DNA of 64,000 nucleotides from Liquidambar formosana (GCA_039720395.1 CM077831.1:3266003-3330002), one strand, 5' to 3'. Counted from the stretch's first letter, positions 32,363-43,387 are shown. Translations and numbers: made by a program. Notes: generated by a model from the letters alone, not told the origin.

Positions 32363-34049
32363 AAGAAAAGAGCACAACAAAGAAAAAAAGTACAAAAAGA
32401 AAGGGAAGGGATTAACATACATCCAAAAGCATTTAGAAGGAAAATCGATCAGAAGAAGGCCTTGTGTTCAAAGAGGACTACTACCTACGTTCGTGACCCG
32501 CGGGAAAAGTTCAAGCCAAATTAGGGTGGTCCCTATGTGGTTATGTGTAGAGCCTAGGCCCGCTAGGTTGAAAACCTGAAAAGGCGACCTAGGCAAAAGT
32601 AAGGGCTTTTGAAAAAAAAATGATGAAAAAAGAAAAGAGAATGCCTTGAACTACGAGGACCTGATTCTCTACCAAAAAAGAAATGTTACTTTGGTTAATG
32701 TCTTTTGAAGATCAAAGTGGAGATACGTAGGCAACCCATAAAGTTACTTTGGGTGTGGTCTAATTCATTGAAAAAAAAAAAAAACAAAACAAAACAAAAC
32801 AAAAAAGAAGAAGAAAGAAAGGGGCTTTGCATATAACCAACCATTGAAGGCAATTCTTTGTCAATAAGTCAAAAGGAAATAGTCTCATTCATCAAATTAG
32901 TGAGCTAAAATACTACATGCCACCGAGAAAGTTAACTTGATTATTTTCCTTGTTCTTGTTTGGTTTGAGTCCTTCGGATGTGCCTCCACTTTCCTCCTTC
33001 ATTTCTCTTGAGTCTTGTGTGTTTCTAGTGGTCATAGACCTCGTCCTTTGAAAGTATTCAATCATGATGATTCATTTGTGGGTTCCATCAAATTCTATAT
33101 CTTCTTACCTTTTGACTTAGACTCTTGTCATGGATTTAATGATGCAAAAGGGGTAGCAGTAACCACTATGAAACGATTTGCCTTAGCTATAGGCATGTGA
33201 TTTCGTGAGATTGGGGCTGATTTATTTTGCTCAATTGAAGAACGTGAATGTGTTATGAACCCAGGGGCTGATTATGCTTGTTAAAGAAGAATTTGAATGA
33301 ATGCTGGGGCTAGTTTGTCTTATTCAAAGGACTTAAATGAATTGATGAAGGGAATGGGTTGGGGCTTCATGAGTTGAATTTCTTTGTGCTAAGGAGAGAA
33401 GGGAAAAAGAAGAAGAAAAAAAAAAAAAAGAGGAAAAGAAGAAGAGCCTGCTAGGTTGAAAACCCGAAAGGGCGGCCTAGGCAAAAATTAGGGCAACCCG
33501 CTAGGTTGAAAACCCGTAAGGGCAATCTAGGCAAAAGTTAGGGTTTTGAAAAAAGAGAAGCGAAGAAAGAAGAAGAGAAGAAGAGGTGATTCCACTCCAT
33601 TTCTATACCTTGAAAAAGAATTCATGGGTTTGATCCGATCTTCCTAAATTGCGTTGTTTCCTAAGAAGGCTCGACCACCATTTTATAAACAAAGAAAAAT
33701 GCTTTTGAAAATTCCATGATTGTGTTAAGTATGTAAAGAGGTCTTTAAGGAAAAAGAATGATAGGTTTGCAAAACCACTTCCAGTAAATCTTTCTATGCA
33801 TGGCTTTGAACTTGTGCTAATAAATCTGTGTGACTCAATTTTACTTGAGTTGATTGATTAATTGATGTGTGCATTAGAAATATGCAGTGTTCATTGAGTT
33901 TTGGAGGTTCATTTTCCCATGATCATATTTGACTAGCTTTCATTTTTGGTTGTGTGGTTGATAGTTTCTCTCCATATGGTGTTGGCTTAGTCTCTATACC
34001 ATTCCTGTCTTATGAATAGTGACTCCCCACTTAACTAGTGTTTTCGTGG
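31749..34049 (+). other. Non-coding interior of A2 with A-rich and purine tracts
   Basis: This replaces pro-pol. It contains a run of about 28 A (32332-32360), other A-rich tracts (about 32770-32810) and long purine-only tracts (about 33402-33446 and 33550-33589). It also contains three copies of a CTAGGTTGAAAACC...CCTAGGCAAAA block (32563, 33450, 33500). The segment around 32710-32770 (GATACGTAGGCAACCCATAA) matches D 55340-55395 reversed. No gene is supported. Confidence 0.7.
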
Positions 34050-35932
34050 GCTCTCTCGAGTATTCACATGTACTCACTCCAAGTATTCACATGTACTCGT
34101 CCCTGGGTATTCACATGTACTCACTCAGAGTATTCACCTCTACTCATCCCCGAGTATTCACATGTACTCACTCCGAGTATTCACATGTACTCATCCCTGA
34201 GTATTCATATGTACTCACTCCGAGTATTCATCTCTACACGTCCCTAAATATTCACCAATACTCTCCTCTCGAGCATTGACCCTTGTTTGTATTGATTCCA
34301 AACCCCTTCATCATGCCTCCTCTATTCATATGTTATTGTTTTAGGTATTGACTTCTACCTATGCAATCTCTCGGCATTCTTTGAGTATTGACCCCTACTC
34401 ATCACCAATAGTGACTTTTGTTCATATAGTTTTCTCTGTGAGTATTGACTCCTACTCATTTCAAGCATTGACCTTTGCTTGTATACATTTTATCTTGAGC
34501 ATTGACCCTTGCTCGAATAATTCTCTCTGTGAGTATTGAATCCTACTCATTTCAAGCATTGACCTTTGCTTGTATACATTTTACCTTGAGCATTGACCCT
34601 TGTTCATATAATTTTCTTCATGAGTATTGACTCCTACTCATTTCAAGCATTGACCTTTGCTTGTATACATTTTATCTTGAGCATTGACCTTTGCTCGAAT
34701 AATTTTCTCTATGAGTATTGAATCCTACTCATTTCAAGCATTGACCTCTGCTTATATACATTTTATCTTTAGCAATGACCCTTGCTCGAATGATTTTCTC
34801 TGTGAGTATTGAATCCTACTCATTTTAAGCATTGACCTTTGCTTATATACATTTTATCTTGAGCATTGACCCTTGCTCGAATAATTTTCTCTATGAGTAT
34901 TGACTCCTACTCATTTCAAGCATTGACCTTTGCTTGTATACATTTTATCTTGAGCATTCACCCTTGCTCGAATAATTTTCTCTGTGAGTATTGAATCCTA
35001 CTCATATCAAGCATTGACCTTTGCTTATATACATTTTATCTTGAGCATTGACCCTTGTTCGAATGATTTTCTTTGTGAGTATTGAATCCTACTCATTTCA
35101 AACATTGACCTCTACTTATATACATTTTATCTTGAGCAATGACCCTTGCTCGAATAATTTTCTCTGTGAGTATTGAATCCTACTCATTTCAAGCATTGAC
35201 CATTGCTTATATACATTTTATCTTGAGCATTGACCCTTGCTCGTATGACTTTCTCTGTGAGTATTGAATCCTATTCATTTCAAGCAATGACCCTTGCTCG
35301 TAAGTTTTTCTTTATGAGTATTAATCTTTACTCATAGCAAGCATTGACCCTTGCTTGTGTGTTCTTAAGTATTGACTTCTATTCATGGAATTTCTTTTTA
35401 GATTTTCAGCATGGATATTGAATTCTATCCATCATGGGTTCTCGTTTGAGTAATGACTCTTACCCATACGATGTCTTATTGGCTCTCCTGAGTATTGACC
35501 TATACTCATTCCGAGTACTGATATATACTCATCCTAAGTATTGACCCATCCTTACCCTGAATATTTTTGCATATTCATCTTGAGTATTGACCCATACTCA
35601 CCTTATGTATTGACCCATACTCATTCTAATCATTAAAGCATTTTTGTCTCGAGTATTGACTAGTACTCACCCCGAGTGTTGACCTTCACTTCAAATGCTG
35701 ATTCCTATTCCCTTTGAGTATGACTAGTATTCACTCCGAGTGTTGACCTCCACTCATATTTATCCCTACTCCTTTCGAGTATTGACTGTTACTCATCCTG
35801 AGTGTTGACTTTCACTCCCAATACTGATCTTTATTATCTTCGAGTATTGACTTGTACTCATCTTAGGTGTTGACTTTCACTTAGAGTTGCATCTACTTGT
35901 CCTAGGTATTGACCTTTACCTAGACATTGACT
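34050..35932 (+). repeat. Covarying hairpin array of A2
   Basis: More than 50 short units of the form stem, loop ATTGACYYT or ATTCACATG, complementary stem. Stems seen include GAGTA/TACTC, AAGCA/TGCTT, GAGCA/TGCTC, GAGTG/CACTC, AGGTA/TACCT and GGATA/TATCC. The loop keeps TTGAC through most of the array. Long periodic frames across it only reflect the repeats. Confidence 0.9.
34440..35349 (+). repeat. 91-bp tandem repeat, ten units in strict register
   Basis: GAGTATTGA starts at 34440, 34531, 34622, 34713, 34804, 34895, 34986, 35077, 35168 and 35259, always 91 bp apart. Each unit has three hairpins in the order GAGTA, AAGCA, GAGCA. The last unit is shortened: the next GAGTATT is at 35317. Confidence 0.92.
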
Positions 35933-36063
35933 TCTAATTGCTTAAGATATGTGATGAATTCCATAGGATGATGGAGTTCTCCATTTGAATTTGATGCAAT
36001 TGCTCTCCCAAGCAAAAATGGGATGTTCTTTTATCATTGGTTCGCAAGTGAAACTTGCTGCAC

Positions 36064-36077
36064 CAATGAGGGGCTTC
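36064..36077 (+). promoter_or_regulatory. Polypurine tract of A2
   Basis: CAATGAGGGGCTTC directly before the 3' LTR, as in A and D. Confidence 0.6.
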
Positions 36078-39000
36078 TGTCACACCCCATTTTTGCACCA
36101 CCTTACTAGGGCTCACCATTTCATGTAGGTTATTGTTTTGTTTTTTATTCTAGTTACTTGCATTAGTTTTCTAGAATCACAAGGACATTGGATATGAATT
36201 TTGGTTCAATTTGGAGTTGATCTTGAGGGTTAATAAGAACTTTTGTGACTTGAGGGGCATAACCGTCTTTTAGGTCACGAACTTTCTATCTAACCTTGAA
36301 ATGATCTCCAAGTTGTCAATTGGAGTTCATGAGAATGCATTTGAGGTATTTATGGGTTCAATTTGATGAATTGATGGTTCGGGATTAAAATGGCTCAATA
36401 CGGTTCAAGTTGGTTAAGAGACCCACTTCGGGTTGGCTCAAATTGGCTCATGATTTTCACTCAATTCCCACCCATTTGACTTTAATTAGTCTTAATTTCA
36501 TTCCCAAAGATGTTTTGGAAGGTTGAATTTTGAATTGGAAAGCATTCGGTGCGACCATATGTGCATACCTAAGCTTAGCGACGGTGGTGCATAGCGGTTA
36601 GCCGCCTTTGTAAAACCCAACCATGCAGCCATGGCTAGGGATTTTTGCCCTAAAATGTCTTAAATTACATTCCTCATCGAAGCACGGTCGTTTTGGCTTT
36701 CGTTTCGTCAAAATCGGACTCCGTTTGACCCCCGAAACACATTTGGAAGCTGAAAGGGCTCAAATAAGGCAATTGCTGATGGCGCGCTCGGGTGACCATC
36801 TGGGGCCTGGCGGCTAACCGCCCAGCCCAGGTGGTCAGCCGCCCAAGGCCAGGCGGCTAGCCGCCCAGCCCCAGGTGGTCACCCGAGCCTCTTTCCTTTT
36901 TTGAGCTTTGACGCGGCTCCCACCCTATTTTCTCGGATTTGCTCGCCTTTGGCCGCCATTTAACCCTAATTTCAGCCTTTTTTGACCTACTTGAGCCCCA
37001 AGGTAACCTCTAAGAGCCCTTGGATCAATCCCTAGGGTTTTAATCCCAACCATTGAGGGTTTCCCCTCAATCCCTATAAATACCCCCTTATACTTCAGCA
37101 ATAGGGGAGGCAATTTCTGAAGTGTGAGGCATGTGTGAGACTTGGAGGCTATGGCAGCCATCCTTAGGGTAGTTTAACCTAAACTTTGAGTAAGAGAGTG
37201 TGAGAGAAGGCTTGAAGGAGGGCTAGAGCATTCCTTGAAGGCTTAAAGGAAGGAATTTCCAGCAGCACATAAGAGGAGGAGGACTCTCTACAGCAGCCAC
37301 CATAGGTATGCCCCTCCCCCTTTCTCTCTTTCATTCAAACTAGGGTTTTTTACATAGCTTTGCATTATTTCATGTTTAAAGCTTATTGTTTTATCATGTG
37401 TGGATGATTCTAATGCTTAGAATGCATGATTAGGATATTGTCTATGGCTGGTTTTGCATGATATAATGTCATTCTATGTGGTTTTATGAGTCTTTGTGTT
37501 TTTAGGGTTTTTTAGAGTCTTTTCTAGGGTTTTACATGGAATAGCCATTATTTCATGTTCAAGCTTGTGTTTTTATTGTGTTTTGCTGATAGTATGCATG
37601 TTTAGGATCATATTCATGGGCTGTTTAGTATGCTAGGATGATATTCCATGTGATTTACTGCATGTTTGCGATTCTAGGGTCTCTATCATCCTTGTGTGGG
37701 TTTAGTTGCATATAGCATGATAGCTTAGGGTTTTTCCTTGTGTTTTCTTCATAGTTGATATATATGTGTTGCATATTTGATAACTATGATATTTTTGAGC
37801 ATTCACATAGTTGGTTTTAGGGTCTTTATGCATGTCATGGTTCTAGGATCAAATTAGGGTTTATTGTTGTTCACTATTTATGTTGTTTGCATACTTAGTG
37901 GATGAACATAGGCTTTAATTCAATTCTGTCCAGATTTGTTTATTACCTTAAAAATGATATTTCTAGCATTCATATAGTTGATTTTAGGGTTTTTTGCATG
38001 TCATTGCATGTAGGGTTGAATTAGGGTTTTAGTTAGCTTATGATTCATGTTGTTGCATGACTTGTGGTTGATTTTAAGCCTTATTTCAATTCTGTCCAGA
38101 TCTGTTATTTGTCCTTGATATGATATTTTGAGCATGTGTTAGCCCATGTTTGGGCATGATAATGGCTTGATTTGGAATCTAGCTTGCTTGGTTGGTATTC
38201 TTGGTATGTTTTGCATGGAAATTGCAGGTGCTTTGACAGGTACAACAGGTGCAACTACCCCACCAATGTGGGGTGGTTATTTTGGCTATTGTGAGATGAA
38301 ATCTTACAAATAAGGTAATTACCCTATGCAATAGGGTGGTTACTTTGACAGGTTGCTTTTGCTAAAGGTAAGTAGGGTGTGAGGGTGCCCCAATTCACCC
38401 TTCTTCCCTTTCTTTGAAACTTTCCCTTTCTCCCCCCTAGGGTTGTTTCCTAATAGGGGAATATGGTGATTCCTATAGTATCCTTTCAATAAAAAATACT
38501 TTTTAAATCAAAGTTTCCATCTTTTATCAAAATTCCATATTTTACCAAAAAATCTTTTGAGAATCATTTATTTTGGAAACTTACCATGTTTTACTTAAAA
38601 GGAAACTTAGGGTTTACCATAGGCCTTGATTAGGTTATAACCCTATTCCCTTTCGAACTACGTGGACTTTGATCCATGTATTTCCATACATGGTACGTAG
38701 GCGCTCTTCGTGATGTTCAAGTCCGCCCTAGGATACTAAGTATCCTAGGTTTTCTCCTCCCCTTTTTCTTTTTTTCTGTTTTTCTTTGATTTACTTGACT
38801 ATAGGGATGAATGAATGAATGATATGCATGCTGTCTTGTGATGATAATTGTTGATTTGTGTGTGATTAAGACTTTGATTTAGCCCAATTAGATTAAGAGA
38901 CCGTTTAGGGCGATATGGGTGCCTATAGGCTTTGCCTAGAACCTTCCCATATCGTAACTTAGCCTCCGAATCCTCGAATTCTCTGGTTTCCAAAAGACTT

Positions 39001-39163
39001 TTTGCCTTACCATTTTAAACATGGAGTCAATCTTTTGTTTTCCTAAAACAAAACTGTTTTTTTAGGGTTTTCCTTGTTTCCTTTAAAAAATAAGGTGGCG
39101 ACTCCTTTTCCTTTTTCAAACTTAAAACCCCTCGTGGGCCGTGACTCTTTTTCGGGGTCCACA
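36078..39163 (+). repeat. 3' LTR of A2 (3086 bp)
   Basis: Matches the 5' LTR base for base wherever I compared them, except one A/G near 37099. It carries the palindrome 36787-36887 (copy 5), a TATA box at 37075, the stem-loop 38913-38957 and the PBS-like 10-mer 39096-39105. Confidence 0.95.
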
Positions 39164-39168
39164 GCCAG

Positions 39169-39331
39169 GGAGTGTTTTCTGGCAGAGTATGCAGGCCACT
39201 CAGCATCTTCTGAGGACAAACTGAAGTCCAAGGTCCCACGCCTTCCCAGCTCGGGAACTGGCAAACTCAAAGCCCCGAGGCAAGAGCCTGAGCAGAAGAA
39301 AAAAGCCAAGATTGACGAGGTCCCCTTGTAG
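39169..39331 (+). CDS. gag-pro: Gag-protease polyprotein of B (3' part, after A2)
   Basis: This continues the frame broken at 26274. It encodes a basic, lysine-rich linker (PEQKKKAKIDEVPL) and ends at TAG (39329-39331). The next bases are CAACGA, and the same frame then stays open into pol. The TAG may be a read-through site or a point mutation. Confidence 0.75.
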
Positions 39332-42300
39332 CAACGAAAGGGAGAACGGCCCGGAGTAGAAGAGACAGCTCTGGAACCCGCAGATAGAACGGGGGAGGAG
39401 CTAGTGAAAAATATAATCAACCCTGATGATCCAGAGAGGTTTTTCTGGATAGGAAAGTCATTAAATGAAACCCACGCAGCAGAGCTGTTCGAGTTTTTGA
39501 AGAAAAACATCGATGTATTTGCTTGGTCACCCCATGAAATGCCAGGAATTGATCCCAGAATTATTACTCATGAGTTACAAGTGAACCCGAATTACAAGCC
39601 AGTGGTTCAGAAGCAACGAAGGTTGTCAGATGATAGAGCCGAAACAGTTTCTGCCGAGGTTGATAAGCTTTTGAAAGCAGGGTTCATCAGAGAAGTAAAG
39701 TACCCGAGTTGGCTGGCCAATCCCGTATGTGTAAGAAAGAAGACAGGGGACTGGCGAGTCTGTATCGATTTCACAGACCTCAATAAAGCGTGCCCAAAGG
39801 ACAGTTTCCCCTTGCCTAAGATTGACCAACTTATAGACTCTATCTCGGGGTATGAAAGACTGAGCATATTTGATGCCTACTCGGGTTACCATCAGATTCC
39901 TATGGCAGAACACGACCAAGACAAGACTGGGTTCGTTACTCCTAGAGGAACGTACTGCTACAAGGTGATGCCGTTCGGGTTAAAGAATGCAGGGGCCACC
40001 TACCAACGTCTTGTTAGCAGGATGTTTGAAGGACTGATTGGCAAAAACCTTGAGGCGTACGTTGATGACACTATTGTTAAGAGCAGCTCAGAGAAAGATC
40101 ATCTGACAGACCTAACTGAGGCTTTTGCCCGACTCAGGGAGTATGGGATGAAGTTAAATGCGAAGAAAAGCTCATTTGGCATAGGTTCGGGAAAATTCCT
40201 TGGTCACTTAGTTTCAAGAAGGGGGATCGAAGCAAATCCAAGTAAGATTGAGGCGATAAGAACCTTACGTACTCCAACAACGGTCAGGGATGTTCAACAG
40301 TTGAACGGGATGGTGGCAGCACTCAGTAGATTCATCTCGAGGTCATCAGACAAATGCCACCCATTCTTTCAAATACTAAAGAAGAGCACTAACTCGGGAT
40401 GGAACACGGAATGCCAGGAGGCTTATCAAAAGTTAGTTGCTCATTTAGAAAAACTGCCCACCCTGACCCACCCTTACCACGGGGAACCTCTTTACCTCTA
40501 TCTTGCTGTTTCAGCTCATGCACTCAGTGGCGTTCTTTTAGCCCAACGCAACTTTACTCAAGTCCCAATCTATTATATTAGCAAGACATTATTAGACGCT
40601 GAAACCCGCTATCTGCCCCTTGAAAAATTGATCCTAGCCCTTGTCACAGCCTCCAGAAAACTCCAACACTACTTCCAGTCTCATCCTATCATCGTCCTCA
40701 CCAACTACCCACTGAAAGATGTGCTACGCAGAGCTGATTTGTCAGGATGCGTCTCGAAGTGGGGGGTAGAACTCAATGCTTACGACATTCACTTCCAGCC
40801 CCGACCTGCCATAAAGGGGCAAATATTGGCTGATTTTTTGGCTGAGTTCGCAGATCCTACTTCCAGTTCGGGACAGACAGCATTCAAATCCTCTCTGCCC
40901 GAACTGGGGGGGAGAGACAATATAAACACAGAAGCGAGGAAGAGATGGGAGCTCAAAGTGGATGGCGCATCTAATGCGAAAGGCGCAGGTTTGGGAATTG
41001 TGCTGACAGATCCCGAAGGGGAGATCATCGAGCAAGCAGTGAGACTTATGTTCCCAGCCTCAAACAATGAAGCAGAGTATGAGGCAGTGGTGGCAGGACT
41101 AGCAATGGGCCAAGCAATGGGGGTGAAAGAGCTGACAGTATACAGCGACTCCAGGCTAGTGGTTAACCAGCTGAACAAAGAATATGAAGCCAAAGATGAA
41201 AGGATGGCTGCGTACACGCACAAGGTATGGGAATTAGCTGCGAAATTCACCAGTGTGGAGTTCAAACGCTTTGCCAGGGATCAAAACAGACATGCAGATG
41301 GGTTGGCCGCCCTGGCTGCAGCGTTGGAAACAGACACCCCCCGAGCCATAAATGTCGAAATCTTGCAAGAACCCAGTATTGGGACAGAGGAGCTCATCTC
41401 GGACATTCAGCCTTCGACCCCGAGCTGGATGGATGAGATAGTTGCCTATCTACGAAGAGATGAACTACCCGATGATCGCAATCAGGGTCACCGAATTCGC
41501 GCTAAGTCAGCTCGTTTTTGGTTATCTCCGTCGGGCTCTCTCTACAAAAGATCCTACACGGGACCATACCTGAAGTGCGTACATCCAGGCCAAGTGCTGG
41601 ACCTGCTGGCTGAACTCCACGAGGGATCATGCGGAGGTCATGCAGGGGGAAGATCACTAGCCCATAGGGCAAACACTCAGGGCTACTGGTGGCCATACAT
41701 GCAGAAGGATGCTATCAGGTATGTGAGGAAATGCCCGAAGTGCCAGATGTTTGCTGACAAAATACACCAGCCTGCTCAGGAGTTACATCCTATATCTAGT
41801 CCATGGCCTTTCGCACAGTGGGGGTTAGATCTCATTGGTTCATTGCCCACAGCCTCAGGGAACAGGAAGTACTTATTCATCGCAACTGATTATTTTACCA
41901 AATGGGTAGAGGCTATCGCGCTTGCTTCAATTAAAGATTCTGATATTATCAAGTTCCTTTGGGAAAATATTATCACTCGCTTCGGGATCCCGAGAGCCTT
42001 CATATCGGATAATGGGACTCAGTTCGACAGTAAGAGAACTCGGGAATTCAGTGCGGAACAGGGAATTCAGTGGTGGTATTCTAATCCGAGTTACCCGCAG
42101 TGCAATGGTCAGGCGGAGGCAACCAACAAGATTATAGTCGCGGGGATAAAAAGGAGGCTAGACAACGTGAAAGGGTCTTGGCCCGACGAGCTGCATTCTG
42201 TACTATGGGCATATCGAACTACCCCGCGGAGGTCCACTGGAGAAACTCCGTTTTCTATGACCTATGGCATGGAAGCAGTTATACCAATAGAGATGGGTCT

Positions 42301-42667
42301 ACCAGGTCTCAGAACCGAATCTTATGACGCGGCAACGAATGATCAAACTCTGTCTCAAGATCTGGATTTAGCAGAAGAAAGAAGGGAAAGGGCTCGAATT
42401 AAAATGGCATCTTACCAACAAGAGCTGAAAAAATATTACAACCGAAGAATAAAATCAAGGGAGTTCAATGTCGGAGAGTTGGTACTCAGACAAGTCAACG
42501 CTGGAACCAGAAATCCTGCAGACGGGAAGCTCGGGGCAACATGGGAAGGTCCTTACGAGGTCATCCACGTCGGGGGTACAGGTTCTTACAAACTGAAGAG
42601 CTTGGAGACCGGACAAGAGCTCCCGAGATCAGTTAACATAGCTAACCTAAGATTGTTTTACCGATAG
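39332..42667 (+). CDS. pol: Pol of B: reverse transcriptase, two RNase H domains, integrase
   Basis: In frame with gag-pro after the TAG. An ATG is not required if read-through occurs, and the first open stretch begins with a GTG-type start at 39404. Counting residues from 39404: reverse transcriptase with YVDD at about 218; a first RNase H up to about 470; a second, archaeal-type RNase H with DGASNAKGAGLG at about 520, which is the mark of the Tat lineage; an integrase zinc finger (H, H, CPKCQ) at about 740-780; the catalytic triad in WGLDLIG (about 808), ISDNG (about 867) and GQAEATN (about 904); and a C-terminal WEGPYEV (GPY/F) block. There is no chromodomain. Length about 1087 residues, no break inside. 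Confidence 0.93.
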   Translation, partial: QRKGERPGVEETALEPADRTGEELVKNIINPDDPERFFWIGKSLNETHAAELFEFLKKNIDVFAWSPHEMPGIDPRIITHELQVNPNYKPVVQKQRRLSDDRAETVSAEVDKLLKAGFIREVKYPSWLANPVCVRKKTGDWRVCIDFTDLNKACPKDSFPLPKIDQLIDSISGYERLSIFDAYSGYHQIPMAEHDQDKTGFVTPRGTYCYKVMPFGLKNAGATYQRLVSRMFEGLIGKNLEAYVDDTIVKSSSEKDHLTDLTEAFARLREYGMKLNAKKSSFGIGSGKFLGHLVSRRGIEANPSKIEAIRTLRTPTTVRDVQQLNGMVAALSRFISRSSDKCHPFFQILKKSTNSGWNTECQEAYQKLVAHLEKLPTLTHPYHGEPLYLYLAVSAHALSGVLLAQRNFTQVPIYYISKTLLDAETRYLPLEKLILALVTASRKLQHYFQSHPIIVLTNYPLKDVLRRADLSGCVSKWGVELNAYDIHFQPRPAIKGQILADFLAEFADPTSSSGQTAFKSSLPELGGRDNINTEARKRWELKVDGASNAKGAGLGIVLTDPEGEIIEQAVRLMFPASNNEAEYEAVVAGLAMGQAMGVKELTVYSDSRLVVNQLNKEYEAKDERMAAYTHKVWELAAKFTSVEFKRFARDQNRHADGLAALAAALETDTPRAINVEILQEPSIGTEELISDIQPSTPSWMDEIVAYLRRDELPDDRNQGHRIRAKSARFWLSPSGSLYKRSYTGPYLKCVHPGQVLDLLAELHEGSCGGHAGGRSLAHRANTQGYWWPYMQKDAIRYVRKCPKCQMFADKIHQPAQELHPISSPWPFAQWGLDLIGSLPTASGNRKYLFIATDYFTKWVEAIALASIKDSDIIKFLWENIITRFGIPRAFISDNGTQFDSKRTREFSAEQGIQWWYSNPSYPQCNGQAEATNKIIVAGIKRRLDNVKGSWPDELHSVLWAYRTTPRRSTGETPFSMTYGMEAVIPIEMGLPGLRTESYDAATNDQTLSQDLDLAEERRERARIKMASYQQELKKYYNRRIKSREFNVGELVLRQVNAGTRNPADGKLGATWEGPYEVIHVGGTGSYKLKSLETGQELPRSVNIANLRLFYR

Positions 42668-42779
42668 CCAAAGTTGTAATTACATTCAATGATTATTCAA
42701 TACAAGTTCAGAGGTTATTCAAGAACGTCATCGCTTGTTTATTAGTTGAGCTAAAGGCATTATCCCCAACAACGGGTCG

Positions 42780-43140
42780 AAGTCAAAAACTGCCTAAGAA
42801 TGGGCACAAGTCTCACCTAATAAATGGCTTGAGCACACCGAACCTAAGAATGGGTTCACAACAAAGTCTTGCCCAAGAACGGGTCCAAGCAAAATTGCCT
42901 AAGAATGGGCACAAGTCTCACCTAATAAATGGCTTGAGCACACCGAACCTAAGAATGGGTTCACAACAAAGTCTTGCCCAAGAACGGGTCCAAGCAAAAT
43001 CGCCTAAGAATGGGCATAAGTCTCACCTACTAAATGGCTTGAGCACACCGAACCTAAGAATGGGTTCACGACGAATTCTCACCTAGGAACAGGTTCAACG
43101 CAGCAACATACCAAGAGATGGGTCTAAAGGACTGACAGGT
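42780..43140 (+). repeat. 105-bp tandem hairpin repeat of B
   Basis: Repeated blocks at 42841, 42946 and 43051 are exactly 105 bp apart. Each has hairpins with an AAGAAT or AAGAAC loop and different stems: TGCCT/GGGCA, GAACCT/GGGTTC and GCCC/GGGT. Later members have ACCT/AGGT. Because 105 is divisible by three the array gives a false 85-codon frame. Confidence 0.85.
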
Positions 43141-43387
43141 GTTCGGGTCTCTTACTCGACAAACTAAAGCCCGAACTCAGGTTGGGTCTAATTATTTTCA
43201 CCCCAGCAACAAGGTATCTTATCCCGATAGTACATTCAAACATACAACCAGTACGAAAATAAAAGACACATGCACACGAGAGAGAAAAATTCTGTATTTC
43301 ATTCCAATAGAAGGAGTATTACAATGTTCTGTACAAGTTGGGGCATTCAGCCAGAAGAAATGAAAAAGAAAAAACAAAGGAAAAAAC

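Larger units (their letters stand above)
26275..39163 (+). mobile_element. Element A2: gag-only, non-autonomous gypsy element (12,889 bp)
   Basis: LTRs of 3086 bp flank a PBS, one gag gene, purine-rich and A-rich tracts and a 1.9-kb hairpin array. There is no protease, reverse transcriptase, integrase or antisense gene. The target duplication GCCAG and equal-length LTRs, with only one difference noticed (27293-27302 against 37096-37105, TTCAACA/TTCAGCA), mark a very recent insertion. Gag, leader and cis motifs are close to those of D, which is a candidate type of helper. It interrupts gag-pro of B. Confidence 0.95.

Noticed and set aside
34019..34279. Periodic frames encoding HMYS-type repeats
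   Set aside because: They are translations of the tandem hairpin repeats and have no start context or domain.
42829..43086. 85-codon repetitive frame after pol of B
   Set aside because: An artefact of a 105-bp repeat, whose period is a multiple of three.
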